This document shows, piece after piece, positions 1-9,316 of a stretch of 64,000 nucleotides of DNA. The notes beneath the pieces are model-generated. The model saw only the letters and a list, made by a program, of their open reading frames with translations, did no database searches and had not been told where the DNA came from. The first letter of the stretch is position 1, and every line of letters starts with the position of its first letter. The position numbers and the translations under genes are program-made. This DNA is from Hoylesella saccharolytica JCM 17484 (GTDB lineage Bacteria; Bacteroidota; Bacteroidia; Bacteroidales; Bacteroidaceae), in contig NZ_BAKN01000007.1 in NCBI RefSeq assembly GCF_000614205.1, positions 48,764 to 112,763 on the forward strand. The letters are read 5' to 3'.

Positions 1-437
1 AAGACAGCAAAATCAGCGGTACGCTTATCGAAACCCGCCTATCGGGCAACCATATAAAAGACTTTATTTTCGGCACCGGCATCAACCTAAACCAATATGT
101 TTTTAAAAGTGATGCACCCAATCCCGTTTCTCTTTGCACACTTATCGGGCGCGAAACACCGCCCAACGAGGTACTTGACAAGGTTTTATCGGCGTTTGAA
201 AAATACAACGATAGGCTTCAAAAGGGCAACCACGAGGAGGTAGTAGCACTTTATCACGCTGCCCTTTATCGCGCGCAGGGCTTTTATTTATATAAAGATA
301 AACACGGCATATTTGAGGCAGAAATCGTTCAAGTGGCAACAGACGGGCATCTTGTATTAAGAGATAGGAACGGATGTACACGTCGGTATGCGTTTAAAGA
401 GGTAACTTATGTCTTTGAAAACCTATCAACCCACTGA
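1..437 (+). CDS. birA: Biotin--[acetyl-CoA-carboxylase] ligase, C-terminal part
   Basis: Partial gene cut by the left edge; the frame is open from base 3 and stops at 435-437. The protein would join biotin to the biotin carboxyl carrier domain through biotinyl-AMP. The visible part carries GTGINLNQ at about residues 24-31, close to the GIGINVN motif of the BirA/LplA catalytic fold, then SLCTLIGRE and a helical stretch. It ends with a small beta domain (FEAEIVQVATDGHLVLRD), which fits the C-terminal SH3-like domain of BirA. No N-terminal DNA-binding domain can be judged. It lies 48 bp upstream of pyrH on the same strand. Confidence 0.8.
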   Translation, partial: DSKISGTLIETRLSGNHIKDFIFGTGINLNQYVFKSDAPNPVSLCTLIGRETPPNEVLDKVLSAFEKYNDRLQKGNHEEVVALYHAALYRAQGFYLYKDKHGIFEAEIVQVATDGHLVLRDRNGCTRRYAFKEVTYVFENLSTH

Positions 438-485
438 CACATCATATCTCAATCAATCATCTTGTCAACTTAAAAAACAACCATA

Positions 486-1196
486 ATGACAAAATTTAAA
501 AGAATTCTTCTTAAACTAAGCGGCGAAAGTTTGATGGGAAACCAAAACTACGGCATCGACTCACAGCGGCTGCAAGACTATGCAACGCAAATTAAAGACA
601 TACACCAGATGGGCGTGCAGATAGGCATTGTTATCGGCGGAGGCAACATTTTTCGGGGGCTGAGCGGCTCGCAAAAAGGCTTCGACCGTGTTAAAGGCGA
701 CCAAATGGGTATGTGTGCAACGGTTATCAACTCATTGGCATTGAGTTCTGCATTGGGTGCACTGGGTGTTAAAAATAAGGTATTAACCGCCATTAGAATG
801 GAACCCATCGGCGAATTTTACAGCAAATGGAAAGCCATTGAAGCAATGGAGGCGGGCTATATCTGCATTTTCTCAGCCGGAACAGGTTCTCCTTACTTCA
901 CAACCGACACGGGCAGCTCACTACGGGGTATCGAAATAGAGGCCGACGTCATGCTGAAAGGTACTCGCGTAGACGGTATTTACACTGCCGACCCTGAAAA
1001 AGACCCTACCGCAACCAAGTTTTCGGAGATTACTTACGACGAGATTTACACACGCGGACTGCAGATAATGGACCTTACCGCCACAACGATGTGCAAAGAA
1101 AACCACCTGCCCATCTATGTATTTAACATGGATATTGTGGGCAATCTCAAGAAAGTTATCGACGGCGAACCCATCGGAACGCTGGTGCACAACTAA
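486..1196 (+). CDS. pyrH: UMP kinase (uridylate kinase)
   Basis: Phosphorylates UMP to UDP with ATP in pyrimidine nucleotide synthesis; the family is a cytosolic hexamer of the amino acid kinase fold. The 236 residues match the usual family length. The N-terminal phosphate-binding stretch LKLSGESLMG (about residues 9-18), the IGGGNIFRG loop (about 50-58) and AGTGSPYFTTDT (about 130-141) are all intact. The ATG at 486 follows an A-rich leader and is the only start that keeps the conserved KRILLKLSGE beginning. A strong hairpin follows the stop, so the gene probably ends its transcript here. Confidence 0.95.
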   Translation: MTKFKRILLKLSGESLMGNQNYGIDSQRLQDYATQIKDIHQMGVQIGIVIGGGNIFRGLSGSQKGFDRVKGDQMGMCATVINSLALSSALGALGVKNKVLTAIRMEPIGEFYSKWKAIEAMEAGYICIFSAGTGSPYFTTDTGSSLRGIEIEADVMLKGTRVDGIYTADPEKDPTATKFSEITYDEIYTRGLQIMDLTATTMCKENHLPIYVFNMDIVGNLKKVIDGEPIGTLVHN

Positions 1197-1201
1197 AAAA
1201 C

Positions 1202-1244
1202 AAATGCGGGCAACTTCGTTTTCAAGTTGCCCGCATTTATCTTT
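1202..1244. terminator. Bidirectional terminator between pyrH and queF
   Basis: Perfect 15-bp inverted repeat (AAATGCGGGCAACTT at 1202-1216 and its complement at 1224-1238) with a 7-nt loop. T-rich tracts lie on both sides, so it can serve the convergent pyrH and queF transcripts. Confidence 0.85.
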
Positions 1245-1714
1245 TATCCGTTTATATCATAGGCCTCAAACCGTTGTTCGGCCATTTTTTCATAACGTGT
1301 ACCGGGTTTTCCATAGTTGGCATACGGGTAAATACTGATGCCGCCACGAGGTGTAAACAGTCCGACAACCTCTATATACTTGGGATCCATCAATCGAACG
1401 AGGTCTTTCATGATGATATTGATACAGTCTTCATGAAAGTCTCCGTGATTACGAAAGCTGAAAAGATACAGCTTCAAACTCTTACTCTCCACCATTTTTA
1501 CATTCGGAACGTAAGCAATACGTATCTCGGCGAAGTCGGGTTGACCCGTTATGGGGCATAACGACGTAAATTCGGGACAGTTAAACCGCACCCAATAATC
1601 GTTATCGGGATGTTTGTTTACAAACGTTTCCAACACTTCTGGATCATAATCCATACGATACCGGGTGTTACTACCCAAAGATTTTAATCCTTCTTCTTCT
1701 CTTTCTGTTGCCAT
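1244..1714 (-). CDS. queF: NADPH-dependent preQ0 reductase QueF
   Basis: Reduces the nitrile of 7-cyano-7-deazaguanine (preQ0) to the amine preQ1, a step of queuosine tRNA modification. The 156 residues fit the single-domain (type I) Que[12 protein letters not shown] holds Cys53, which forms the covalent thioimide, and Asp60, with the 7-residue spacing of the family. [16 protein letters not shown] (about 81-96) is the QueF signature that binds NADPH. It lies 33 bp downstream of a queuosine-precursor transporter gene on the same strand, probably one transcript. The rest of the pathway is not in the window. Confidence 0.95.
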   Translation of the reverse strand: MATEREEEGLKSLGSNTRYRMDYDPEVLETFVNKHPDNDYWVRFNCPEFTSLCPITGQPDFAEIRIAYVPNVKMVESKSLKLYLFSFRNHGDFHEDCINIIMKDLVRLMDPKYIEVVGLFTPRGGISIYPYANYGKPGTRYEKMAEQRFEAYDING

Positions 1715-1747
1715 TTTTTCTTTTTTATTATTTTTATGCCTTGCTCC

Positions 1748-2437
1748 TTAAATACTAAACACTTTCCAAATGCTGTAATTTACGCCCTTGTCGTAGGTAT
1801 CTTCCTGCTCGTATTTCTTGACATAATTTACCACACGGATAGTCAGTGGCAGCGCTACCACCTCGTAAGCCGTTTTTAAAACAACCTGCCAAAGCATTAA
1901 CCAAGGCAATTCTTCAGTAGGAACAACCCCCCAAAGCGCCAACGGAAAGAAGATCATCGAGTCGACACCTTCACCAAAAATGGTGCTCACCACTGCCCGC
2001 AAAGAGAAGTTTCGCCCACCCGAAGACAACTTCATACGGCTCATGACATAAGCGTTGACAAACGAGCCGCAAATAAATGCAAGAAAAGAGGCTGCCGCTA
2101 TACGAGGCGCCAAGCCGAAAACGGCATGAAAACCCGCATCATTAGTCCAATAAGGAGCACCCGGAATAAAGTCGCAAAGTGCACCGAGAAGCACAAAAAA
2201 GAAGTTCATTGCAAAGCCTACCCATATTAACAAGCGCGCCTTTTTATAGCCCCACACCTCGCATACACAATCGTTGATAATGTACGAAACGGGAAACACA
2301 ATAAGTCCGCCTGTCAAACTGATACCTGCTATTGCTATTTGCTTTGTTTCGAGTACGTTTGCCGCAATAAGACAAACACAAAAGAGGATGCTGAAAAGCA
2401 TAAACAGCACGCTCACTTTATTATCCTTTTTTTCCAT
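1748..2437 (-). CDS. Queuosine precursor transporter (VUT/YhhQ family)
   Basis: Inner-membrane protein of 229 residues with about six hydrophobic segments, of the DUF165/VUT family whose E. coli member YhhQ imports preQ0 and preQ1. Family signs are the N-terminal segment ending NVLETKQIAIAG, the GGLIVFPVSYIINDCVCEVWG stretch and the later SRMKLSSGGRNFSLRAVVST and FGEGVDSMIFF regions. The neighbouring queF, which uses preQ0, supports salvage of imported precursor. A TAnnTTTG promoter box lies about 55 bp upstream of the ATG. Confidence 0.9.
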   Translation of the reverse strand: MEKKDNKVSVLFMLFSILFCVCLIAANVLETKQIAIAGISLTGGLIVFPVSYIINDCVCEVWGYKKARLLIWVGFAMNFFFVLLGALCDFIPGAPYWTNDAGFHAVFGLAPRIAAASFLAFICGSFVNAYVMSRMKLSSGGRNFSLRAVVSTIFGEGVDSMIFFPLALWGVVPTEELPWLMLWQVVLKTAYEVVALPLTIRVVNYVKKYEQEDTYDKGVNYSIWKVFSI

Positions 2438-2491
2438 AATTCTTGTTTTTTAAGAGGTTTACCAAGCACTCTGTTGTCTGAATGACGGGTG

Positions 2492-2499
2492 CAAAGTTA
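2492..2499 (-). promoter_or_regulatory. -7 promoter box of the queT-like/queF unit
   Basis: TAACTTTG on the minus strand, a perfect match to the Bacteroidota TAnnTTTG element, 55 bp before the transporter start. It faces away from the box at 2544-2551, so this gap is a divergent promoter region. I did not find a clear -33 element. Confidence 0.6.
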
Positions 2500-2543
2500 A
2501 CATTTTTTTCGTCTATTCCGCATCAACCAATCATTTTTATACT

Positions 2544-2551
2544 TACCTTTG
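2544..2551 (+). promoter_or_regulatory. -7 promoter box of the PepE-like gene
   Basis: TACCTTTG on the plus strand matches TAnnTTTG and lies about 87 bp upstream of the preferred ATG at 2638. No good -33 TTTG is visible. Confidence 0.5.
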
Positions 2552-2637
2552 CAAAGTATAGTAGGCAGTATAGCCGTTAAACAATCTTTCCTAAAAGTCG
2601 TTTGTGCGGTTGCTACCTATCTCTTAAACTCCTATCT

Positions 2638-3261
2638 ATGATACTCAAACTGTTTTTATGTTCGTATTTAGCCGGCACATCGGCATTGCTTCCGCGCTTT
2701 ATGGGCGCAGATTTAAAAGGTAAATCAGTAGCTTTTATACCAACGGCAAGCCTGAATGAAGCCTACAAAGACTATGTAAAAGAAGGCCGGCAGGCACTGC
2801 AAGCACTGGGTTTGAAGGTAGAAGAACTTGAGGTTACGACGAAAACAAAAGCCGAAATTGCAGAGATATTAAACCGAACCGACCTGATATGCGTGATGGG
2901 CGGCAACACTTTTTTCCTACTGCAAGAGCTGAAAAGGTCGGGAGCAGACGTTCTTATCCGTCAACAAATCGAGAAAGGAAAGCCTTATATCGGCGAATCG
3001 GCAGGCTCGATTATTGTTGCACCCAACATCGAATACATCCGATTAATGGACGACACCACAGCAGCACCACAGCTGAAAACCTACGATGCACTGGGTCTTG
3101 TGGATTTTTATCCCCTTCCTCATTATCAGTCTGAGCCCTTTGAAGCGTCTGCCGACGAAGTCATCAAGCAATATTCGCACCTCGACCTACGCCCTTTTAC
3201 CAACGCACAAGTGCTTATGATAGACGGAAATAGCGTAAAATTGGAACACGTGGAAAAGTAA
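2638..3261 (+). CDS. Peptidase E-like (family S51) protein
   Basis: 207-residue protein of the Type 1 glutamine-amidotransferase-like fold; PepE cleaves dipeptides with N-terminal aspartate. The nucleophile elbow GESAGS puts Ser121 in the place of the catalytic serine, and CVMGGNTFFLL (about 85-95) is the oxyanion and strand signature of the family. A later YPLPHYQSEP stretch supplies the likely histidine. The ATG at 2638 is preferred: translation from 2602 would add a cysteine-rich stretch unlike the family. It is a single-gene unit with its own promoter box. Confidence 0.85.
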   Translation: MILKLFLCSYLAGTSALLPRFMGADLKGKSVAFIPTASLNEAYKDYVKEGRQALQALGLKVEELEVTTKTKAEIAEILNRTDLICVMGGNTFFLLQELKRSGADVLIRQQIEKGKPYIGESAGSIIVAPNIEYIRLMDDTTAAPQLKTYDALGLVDFYPLPHYQSEPFEASADEVIKQYSHLDLRPFTNAQVLMIDGNSVKLEHVEK

Positions 3262-3338
3262 AAAAAGAAAGCGGAAGAAGACTGACGAGAATAGCGTTTG
3301 TAAGTAGTTGATTTTCAAAATAATATAAAAGACGTTGC

Positions 3339-3450
3339 AAAAGCATAGGTTTTGACCTCTAAAAGCATACCTTTTGAAAGGTAAAAGCATAGGTTTTACA
3401 ACCTAAAAGCATAGCTTTTGAAAACCCAAAACATAACTTTTGAAAAATCA
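3339..3450. repeat. 22-bp-period array of AAAAGCATA(G/C)NTTTT hairpins
   Basis: Cores AAAAGCATAGGTTTTG or variants start at 3339, 3361, 3383, 3405 and about 3428, so the spacing is 22, 22, 22 and 23 bp. The best copy, AAAAGC-ATA-GCTTTT, is a perfect 6-bp inverted repeat with a 3-nt loop. It fills the gap after the PepE-like gene. Relatives occur at 15810, 40901 and 51395. Confidence 0.8.
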
Positions 3451-3609
3451 AAGATGCGTTATCGGCCGGAAGGCCCTGTTTAAAGGCGTTATGAAAGGGC
3501 AATCAACTTACCCCGACAGCTTAGTTCCGGTAACCGTTTTTATTTAGAAACGATATAAATAAAATAAATTGATATCAAGAAATTTAAACTTTTTCACTGG
3601 GTATCAGGT

Positions 3610-4134
3610 ATGCTGCTGCTGTCTACCTTGCTAATGTCTAACCGGTGCTACGACCCTCTTTGGGACAACGACTCAAATTATAAGCCCAACAGAGAAGGCA
3701 TACCCGAGAGCCAATATTTGACCACCTTGCCCGAAAAAGCATTTCAATCAAAAGTTGTAGGCACCGGTTGGCGACTGCAAAACATTCGCGTTATCAAGCC
3801 CGGTACATACGAGTTGGAGGATGTCAGCGCCATCGTATCCTCGAAAATTACGCCTCATTCACTGTATTTCAGTAACGACAGCGTTACCGTTTTTTCGTAT
3901 CTACCTACCAAAAATCTGCGGTGGGGAAAGCCTTACACCTATTTTCCACAAGGAAACACCGTAAAAACCGATGCACTACCTTATCTGCAAATAGAACAGG
4001 TAAGCAGCTATCTCACCACCGTAGAATATCTGTATACCGACAACAAAGGACAAAAGGTGTACGGGCAACTGAACTACGAACCCATGAACGATTATGAGTT
4101 GGCTGCCTTATGGCGTGGATTTAAGGAAGAATAA
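3610..4134 (+). CDS. Bacteroidota lipoprotein, first copy of a tandem pair
   Basis: 174 residues, function unknown. It is a paralogue of the protein at 4865-5481: both share EGIPES(Q/K)YLTT, GW(R/E) near residue 52, LY(F/I)S(N/D)DS, SDALPYLQ-type and TVEYL(Y/F)T stretches in the same order. The N-terminus is hydrophobic and followed by cysteine (MLLLSTLLMSNRC), a poor lipobox. In-frame codons upstream back to 3568 encode lysine-rich residues that would complete a signal peptide, but no standard start codon is there, so the true start is uncertain. The stop is 11 bp before the beta-barrel gene, which suggests co-transcription and a shared envelope role. Confidence 0.7.
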   Translation: MLLLSTLLMSNRCYDPLWDNDSNYKPNREGIPESQYLTTLPEKAFQSKVVGTGWRLQNIRVIKPGTYELEDVSAIVSSKITPHSLYFSNDSVTVFSYLPTKNLRWGKPYTYFPQGNTVKTDALPYLQIEQVSSYLTTVEYLYTDNKGQKVYGQLNYEPMNDYELAALWRGFKEE

Positions 4135-4145
4135 CAAGCGAAAAG

Positions 4146-4782
4146 ATGAGAAAACTGTTATTGCTACTGACTATATGGGGCATTACTAACACCCTTTCGG
4201 CACAAGAAAAAACTTTTACACCCTTTGTAAAAGGCGGAGTATTGATAAGCAACGGAACTACCAGCGACAGCCAAGAAGCCTTGTGGGGCTATAATTTGGG
4301 GGTGGGTGCATACATTCATTTGTTCAAGAATAGTTCGTTATACGCTGTTCCGAGCTTAGAACTGAAGAGGAAAGGCGCACGGCTTTCTGCCCAATATGAT
4401 GCAGAAATAACAACAAAATGCTTGTATCTGCAACTCACGGCAGACCTTGCACGGCGGTTTCATCCCAACAGAAATCAAGCCATTTCTTTCGGTTTGGGGC
4501 CCTATGTGCTACGGCGTGAGCGGAAAAACTTACGGGTCGCCGGGCGTGTACCAGTATAACGGTGTGCCTGTAGACCGCCGTTACGACACATTTGGCACCG
4601 AAATTGGGTTTGAACGTTGGGATGTGGGCATACATACCTTTATGGAATACGAACTGAAAAAGTTTTTTATCGGAACGAGTTTTGAAGTAGGGGCTGTGTC
4701 GGTAGACCGCAGACGATTGTCGGTTAATCGTAACGGGTTGTCGTTTATGGATTTTAACCTATACCTGGGTTACCGGTTTTAA
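4146..4782 (+). CDS. Outer-membrane beta-barrel protein, first copy, frameshifted
   Basis: Signal peptide MRKLLLLLTIWGITNTLSA, then an outer-membrane barrel-like protein ending in LGYRF, a typical C-terminal aromatic. It is a paralogue of the gene at 5486-6127. The frame is lost near 4504-4511: the first part reads to GLGPYV and the rest continues one base off as YGVSGKTYGSPG to the end at 4782. The intact paralogue reads GPYIGYGVGGKIYGS there, so two missing G (or one extra base) restore alignment. Function unknown; probably works with the lipoprotein just upstream. The frameshift may be a consensus error. Confidence 0.65.
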
Positions 4783-4864
4783 CCTTACAAGTTAATAAGG
4801 AAGCCTGATGCAGGCTGTTGCAACTGTTATTTACGAATAATTACTTTTAATCAAATAAAAAATA

Positions 4865-5481
4865 ATGAGAAAAAATAAACTAAAAAAAATGCTTGTACCT
4901 GCCCTATTGTTGCTTGCTTTGACAGCAGTAACAAGTTGTAGAGACGACAAGTTTGACGAGAACGAAGAACGCTTTACCCACAGCCATGAGGGAATACCCG
5001 AAAGCAAGTATCTAACTACGATAACGGAAGGTTATCTGCATAAAAACATCGCAAGACAAGGTTGGGAGGTGAGAGATGTGTATGTAATTAATCCGAGAAC
5101 GGGGTATATGTCACCGCTAACACATCCGGAAGCGGCTTTATACAAAGATCACAACCTATATATTAGTGACGACAGTATCTACGTTTTTTCACGAAAGGAC
5201 AATAAGCGGGTTTATACAGCAAACCGTATAAGTATTTACAAAAGCGCAACCTGATACAAAGCGACGCACTGCCTTACTTACAACTTGATGCCATTCAAAA
5301 CATAGACAACTTTAATGCCTATGGCGGCTTTGTGTCGTGGTGGACAAGACAAAAGCTGACAACGGTAGAATATCTCTTTACCAACAGTGAAGGGAAAAAG
5401 GTATACGGCGTGGTAAGATACGTGTCGTTAATGAAAGAAGAATTAGACCAGATGTGGTATTATTCAACCAAAGAAGACTAA
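4865..5481 (+). CDS. Bacteroidota lipoprotein, second copy, frameshifted
   Basis: Clear lipoprotein signal (lysine-rich start, hydrophobic core, TAVTSC lipobox). It is a paralogue of the protein at 3610-4134. The original frame stops at 5252-5254, but one base appears to be missing near 5228-5232. In the shifted frame the sequence continues KYLQKRNLIQSDALPYLQL and TVEYLFTNSEGKKVYG to a stop at 5479-5481, matching the end of the paralogue. The stop is 4 bp before the second barrel gene. Function unknown. Whether the frameshift is biological or a consensus error cannot be told from this sequence. Confidence 0.65.
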
Positions 5482-5485
5482 GACA

Positions 5486-6127
5486 ATGAAAGCAAAATGG
5501 ATATTGATGGTGGCTTTGGCAGCTTTTGCACAGTTGTCGAATGCACGAGAGAAGAGCGTTACAGTGTTTGTAAGAGGCGGAGTAACAGAGAGTTTTCTGC
5601 TGTCGGCAGATAACGACAAGCTGTTAACCGGTTTCAAGGTGGGCTTGGGCACACAAATCAGTCTGTTAAAAAGCGGCAGATTGGTGCTACTTCCTACTGT
5701 GGAACTGGCGCAAAAGGGCGGTGTTATCACGAGCGAATATGGTGGAACGGTAACCATGCGTGGTCTGTACGTACACGTTCCCTTAGATGTGGCGTTGCAG
5801 TTCAGAGCCCGAAAGGGACGTTACATCACCATTGCCATGGGCCCATACATAGGTTATGGTGTCGGCGGAAAGATTTATGGTAGCGATGGAATGTATTTTT
5901 ACAGACACATCCCCGTAGACAAACACTATGATATGTTTGGCAAAGAGGCTGACTTACAACGATGGGATGCAGGTTTACACACGATGTTTCAGTACGAATT
6001 TAACCGTGTTTTGGTGGGCGCGAGCTTTGAAATGGGCTTTAAAAGCATATTCAAAGAAGAGTGGTCGGCTTATAACAACGCCACTACTCCTTGTGCATTG
6101 AGCCTGCATATTGGTTATCGGTTTTAA
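5486..6127 (+). CDS. Outer-membrane beta-barrel protein, second copy
   Basis: 213 residues with a signal peptide (MKAKWILMVALAAFAQLSNA), alternating hydrophobic strands and a C-terminal HIGYRF, as in small outer-membrane barrels of the PorT-like type in Bacteroidota. It is the intact paralogue of 4146-4782, with shared KGG or RGG near residue 30, GPYIGYGVGGKIYGS, (V/I)PVD(R/K)xYD and QRWDAGLHT-type stretches. It starts 4 bp after the second lipoprotein, so each pair looks like a translational unit. No function can be assigned. Confidence 0.75.
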   Translation: MKAKWILMVALAAFAQLSNAREKSVTVFVRGGVTESFLLSADNDKLLTGFKVGLGTQISLLKSGRLVLLPTVELAQKGGVITSEYGGTVTMRGLYVHVPLDVALQFRARKGRYITIAMGPYIGYGVGGKIYGSDGMYFYRHIPVDKHYDMFGKEADLQRWDAGLHTMFQYEFNRVLVGASFEMGFKSIFKEEWSAYNNATTPCALSLHIGYRF

Positions 6128-6146
6128 CCCAATAAGATAGAAAAGT

Positions 6147-6190
6147 AAGGCTCCGCACCTCAAAATAAAAGGTGCGGAGCCTTATTTTAT
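6147..6190. terminator. Terminator after the barrel gene
   Basis: Inverted repeat AAGGCTCCGCACCT (6147-6160) and its complement (6170-6183), 9-nt loop, followed by TATTTTAT. Confidence 0.85.
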
Positions 6191-6210
6191 ACCTAAGCTT
6201 GGTGTAAGTC

Positions 6211-6611
6211 ATACATCAGTTCGGTATAAGCATCCCCTCTCTTTCTCCCCTTTTCAAGGGGAGAGGTGTGCTGCATAGACACGCAAAAGCCTATATCAAG
6301 GATTGGCTATATCTTTGATTATTAAATAATGGTGTGCTGCATAGCCACTCAAAAGCTTATATCAAGAGAGAACTCAACAGTTGTAAAGGAGAAACTCAAT
6401 ATGTTCCAATAAAGAAATAGGTGTACTGTATTACTTGCCTTTTGCTCTTTATATGGTGCTTACATCCTTTCACTTTTTCACCTTTTCAACCTTTCACCTT
6501 TATCCCGGGGAAGGTTAGGAGGGGATGTAGAAATAAAATACGGCAAAATGGGTAGCAACACGCTACTCGGTTAGAAGCGAATAAACGCTGCTATCATCAC
6601 TTTTATACCGA
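6211..6611. repeat. Dispersed non-coding repeat, copy 1 (about 400 bp)
   Basis: Strongly similar to 43455-43803. Shared blocks include GTTCGGTATAAG, CCCCTCTCTTTCTCCCCTTT, GGGGAGAGGTGTGCTG, GTTGTAAAGGAGAAACTCAA, TGTTCCAATAAAGA and CCTTTCACTTTTTCACC. This copy has an internal duplication of the GGTGTGCTGCATAG part. It has no convincing reading frame, no terminal inverted repeats and no target duplication that I can see. It fills the gap between the barrel gene and the DUF4886 gene. Confidence 0.75.
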
Positions 6612-6618
6612 GTCCACA

Positions 6619-7480
6619 TTATTTTATGGTTGTAACCCGAAAGGGATGTTTCGCTGCCTGATGAGCAGACAACTGCGCAACGCGAATATGTTGTTCATCT
6701 AAACCTTTCGGTGCATAGGGATTTCCGACAACACTGGTATGGAAAAGTTTTTCAAACCATGTGCAGGCAGCTGTATAACGCCCCATCACAAGGTCGAGAT
6801 GAAAGCCGTCACGGTTCATATTATCGCCCACAAACGAGGTACGAGCGTTTTGTATCGCTGTTCCCACGGGGACAAGTATAGCAGGCTTTACTACCTTTTT
6901 TGCCTGCTTGGCAGCCTTTACAATAGCATTGTACATCTGCATTTGATTACGTCCATAATTGGCAAAACCACCGTGCGTAGAATTTTGTGCATAAGCCACG
7001 TCATGTGCCAAATCAGCTTTGTCTTTTTAGGCAGCCGCGTTTTGAGGTAAGCCAGCAGATTATCGAGATACGGCTGAAAGGTTTTGTATTGGCCCGAAAG
7101 ATGACTCACTTGCTGTAAACTAACATAGTCCCAGTCTTCATCTTTCACCGCCTGTTCCAGCGTATAGTGTGAAACAGTCGTTCGTTTGCCATCGGCGTTT
7201 ACCTTGCGGTATGCATAATCGGGCGTGTTATTCACCGAATTATTATAATGTCGTTCAAGCGAACAACCACCAATGTACATATTACCCAGCACCAACCGAT
7301 AGCCTTTGCTGCCGCCAGTTCATAAAGGTTCTGCTCTACAGCGTCTTCCGAAAAGCTATTTCCGATGGTGAGCACTTTTAAAATCTTGTCGGCTGCCATG
7401 CTCTGAACGAAGAAGCCGGCAAAGAATGCCAATATCAGCACCAGTGTGAAGCGTTTGCACGCCTGCATTTTTTGTTTCAT
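6619..7480 (-). CDS. DUF4886-like SGNH-type hydrolase, frameshifted twice
   Basis: Three overlapping reading frames on the minus strand join into one secreted protein of about 287 residues. The N-terminal part has a signal peptide and LKVLTIGNSFSEDAVEQNLY, where GNSFS is the nucleophile block of the SGNH-like DUF4886 family. The middle has LGNMYIGGCSLERHYNN. The C-terminal part has AYAQNSTHGGFANYG and a DGFHLD stretch that fits the DxxH catalytic block. One missing A near 7303-7307 and one missing G near 6996 restore the frame. In other Bacteroidota the family is often near carbohydrate genes; substrate unknown. Confidence 0.7.
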
Positions 7481-7519
7481 AATATATGTATGATAATATT
7501 ATTAATAGGGTTTATTCTT

Positions 7520-9290
7520 TCATTCTTCATCCCCTTTTCGTAGTTTTTTCAGTCTTCTTTTAGCCTCGGGGATGGCAGGACACAGTTCAAGTGCCTTTTC
7601 ATAATTACGGATGGCAGCACCAATGATACCCTCTTTTTCAGACTCTTTGCCCAATAACGTGTACTCAGTGGCAAGTTGTTTGAGCAGCTTTTCACGTCGT
7701 TGCTGCTCTTCTTTGGCTTGCTGCAAGGCATCTTTCAAGAGGTTGATGGTGTTTAATTTGCGACGTATAAGGCGTTTGGCTGCAGGTTTCTCAATGTCGT
7801 AACGGCTGTGAATGGCTAAGAAAAAGGCGTTGAGGGCGCACTGCATATCGCCTTTTTCAAAAGCTTTGACAGCATCAGCATACTCTTTATCTGCCTTGCT
7901 TTCTTGTAAAGCGCTGTTAATAATGCTGTGATTGTTGTAGTTACGGGCAAAGCTGACCACTTCTGGACGCACAAATATAACGTCGCGGCGAATGGGTTCG
8001 CGCAGACTGATACCCTTTAACGAGGTGCATCGTGAGAGGGCAACATAGGTTTGACCACCAGCAAAGACGCCCCCGGTAAAATCGATTTTGACGTTTGTAA
8101 AAGTGAGCCCTTGACTTTTGTGCACGGTTATCGCCCACGCCAGACGCAAGGGAAACTGGCGGTAGGTGCCAATTTCTTGCTCTTCTATCTTCTGCTCTTT
8201 CTCGTTGAAGGTGTAACGCACATTCGACCACACCTCTTGTTCAACATCGAAGTCGCGCCCATCTTCTGTTCTGACATATATTTTTCCGTCTTCTTCGTCA
8301 CCAAATCCAATGATGGTGCCCAGCGTTCCATTGACCCATCGCTTATCTTTGTCGTTTTTAATGAAGAGGATTTGTGCACCTGCTTTCACTTCAAGTTCAA
8401 TGGGTGTGGGCAAACTGCTTTCAGGAAAGTCACCCTCAATACTTCCATAGAAGATTGTTGGTTCGCCCGGCAGTGGAAAGTTGTTTTTCATTGATATAAT
8501 CTACAGTGTCACGGCGCGTAGAAAGGGTGATGGAGAGATGAGTTTCGGGCATTTCGATAGAAGCGTTGACACGGTTATTAAGTAGCGAAAGGTCTGCCGT
8601 GGTAACACGAGAAGTGCGGATGTGGTCGAGCAACTCGATGAACAGCGGATCTTTCTGCCGATAAACTTTCCTAAGTTCTACCGATACCAGCTGCATCTCT
8701 CTGAACACACGGGCATCAAAAAAGAAATTCGACGGATAGAAAGGGCGTAGCAGCTGACGTTCTTCTTCTTTTATAACGGGTTCCAGCTGGTAAATATCGC
8801 CCACAAGTAACAATTGTTTTCCGCCAAAAGGCTCACGCATGTTGCGGTTGTAAATACGTAATACCTTATCAATAAAGTCGATGATATCTGCCCGAACCAT
8901 TGAAATCTCGTCAATGATAATAAGCTCTACTTCGCGCAACAGCTTGCATTTTTCGCTGTTGTACTTCAAGGTTTCACGGATGTTTCGAGGCGTATACCGA
9001 CTATCATTGGGCAGTAGCGGGTGAAAAGGAAGTTTGAAAAAACTGTGTAAAGTGCTACCACCTGCATTGATAGCAGCAATTCCGGTAGGAGCCAATACGA
9101 TGTGTTTCTTTTTCGTTGTGGCAGCTAAGTTGCGCATAAATGTAGATTTACCCGTCCCCGCCTTTCCAGTAAGGAAGAGCGAGCGACGAGTAAACTGTAT
9201 GATTTGGAGTGCTTGCTGCATCTCCGCATTATCCGAATCGATAGCAGGTTGTTGCAAAGGGGCGGATGATTGTTCCAAGATACGTAGCAA
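7520..9290 (-). CDS. PIF1-like helicase with C-terminal TPR region, frameshifted
   Basis: Superfamily 1 DNA helicase in two frames. The first (9290 to about 8480) has Walker A GKAGTGKST, APTGIAAINAGG, Walker B LIIIDEISMV and GDIYQLEPV, all typical of PIF1/RecD2-like enzymes. The second (to 7520) has the UvrD_C-like end with AWAITVHKSQGLTF and YVALSRC, then a tail with TPR-like helices (GAAIRNYEKALELCPAIPEAKRRL). The join lies near 8471-8488 and needs one extra or two missing bases. The usual family arrangement is one polypeptide. It starts 27 bp after the PBP gene on the same strand. Confidence 0.8.
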
Positions 9291-9316
9291 ATTGCAGCGG
9301 ATAGATGTCCGGCAGT

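Noticed and set aside
3339..3450. CRISPR array
   Set aside because: The 22-bp units have no unique spacers between identical repeats, and no cas gene is present anywhere in the window. The same applies to the arrays at 15810, 27236, 33025, 51395 and 63711.
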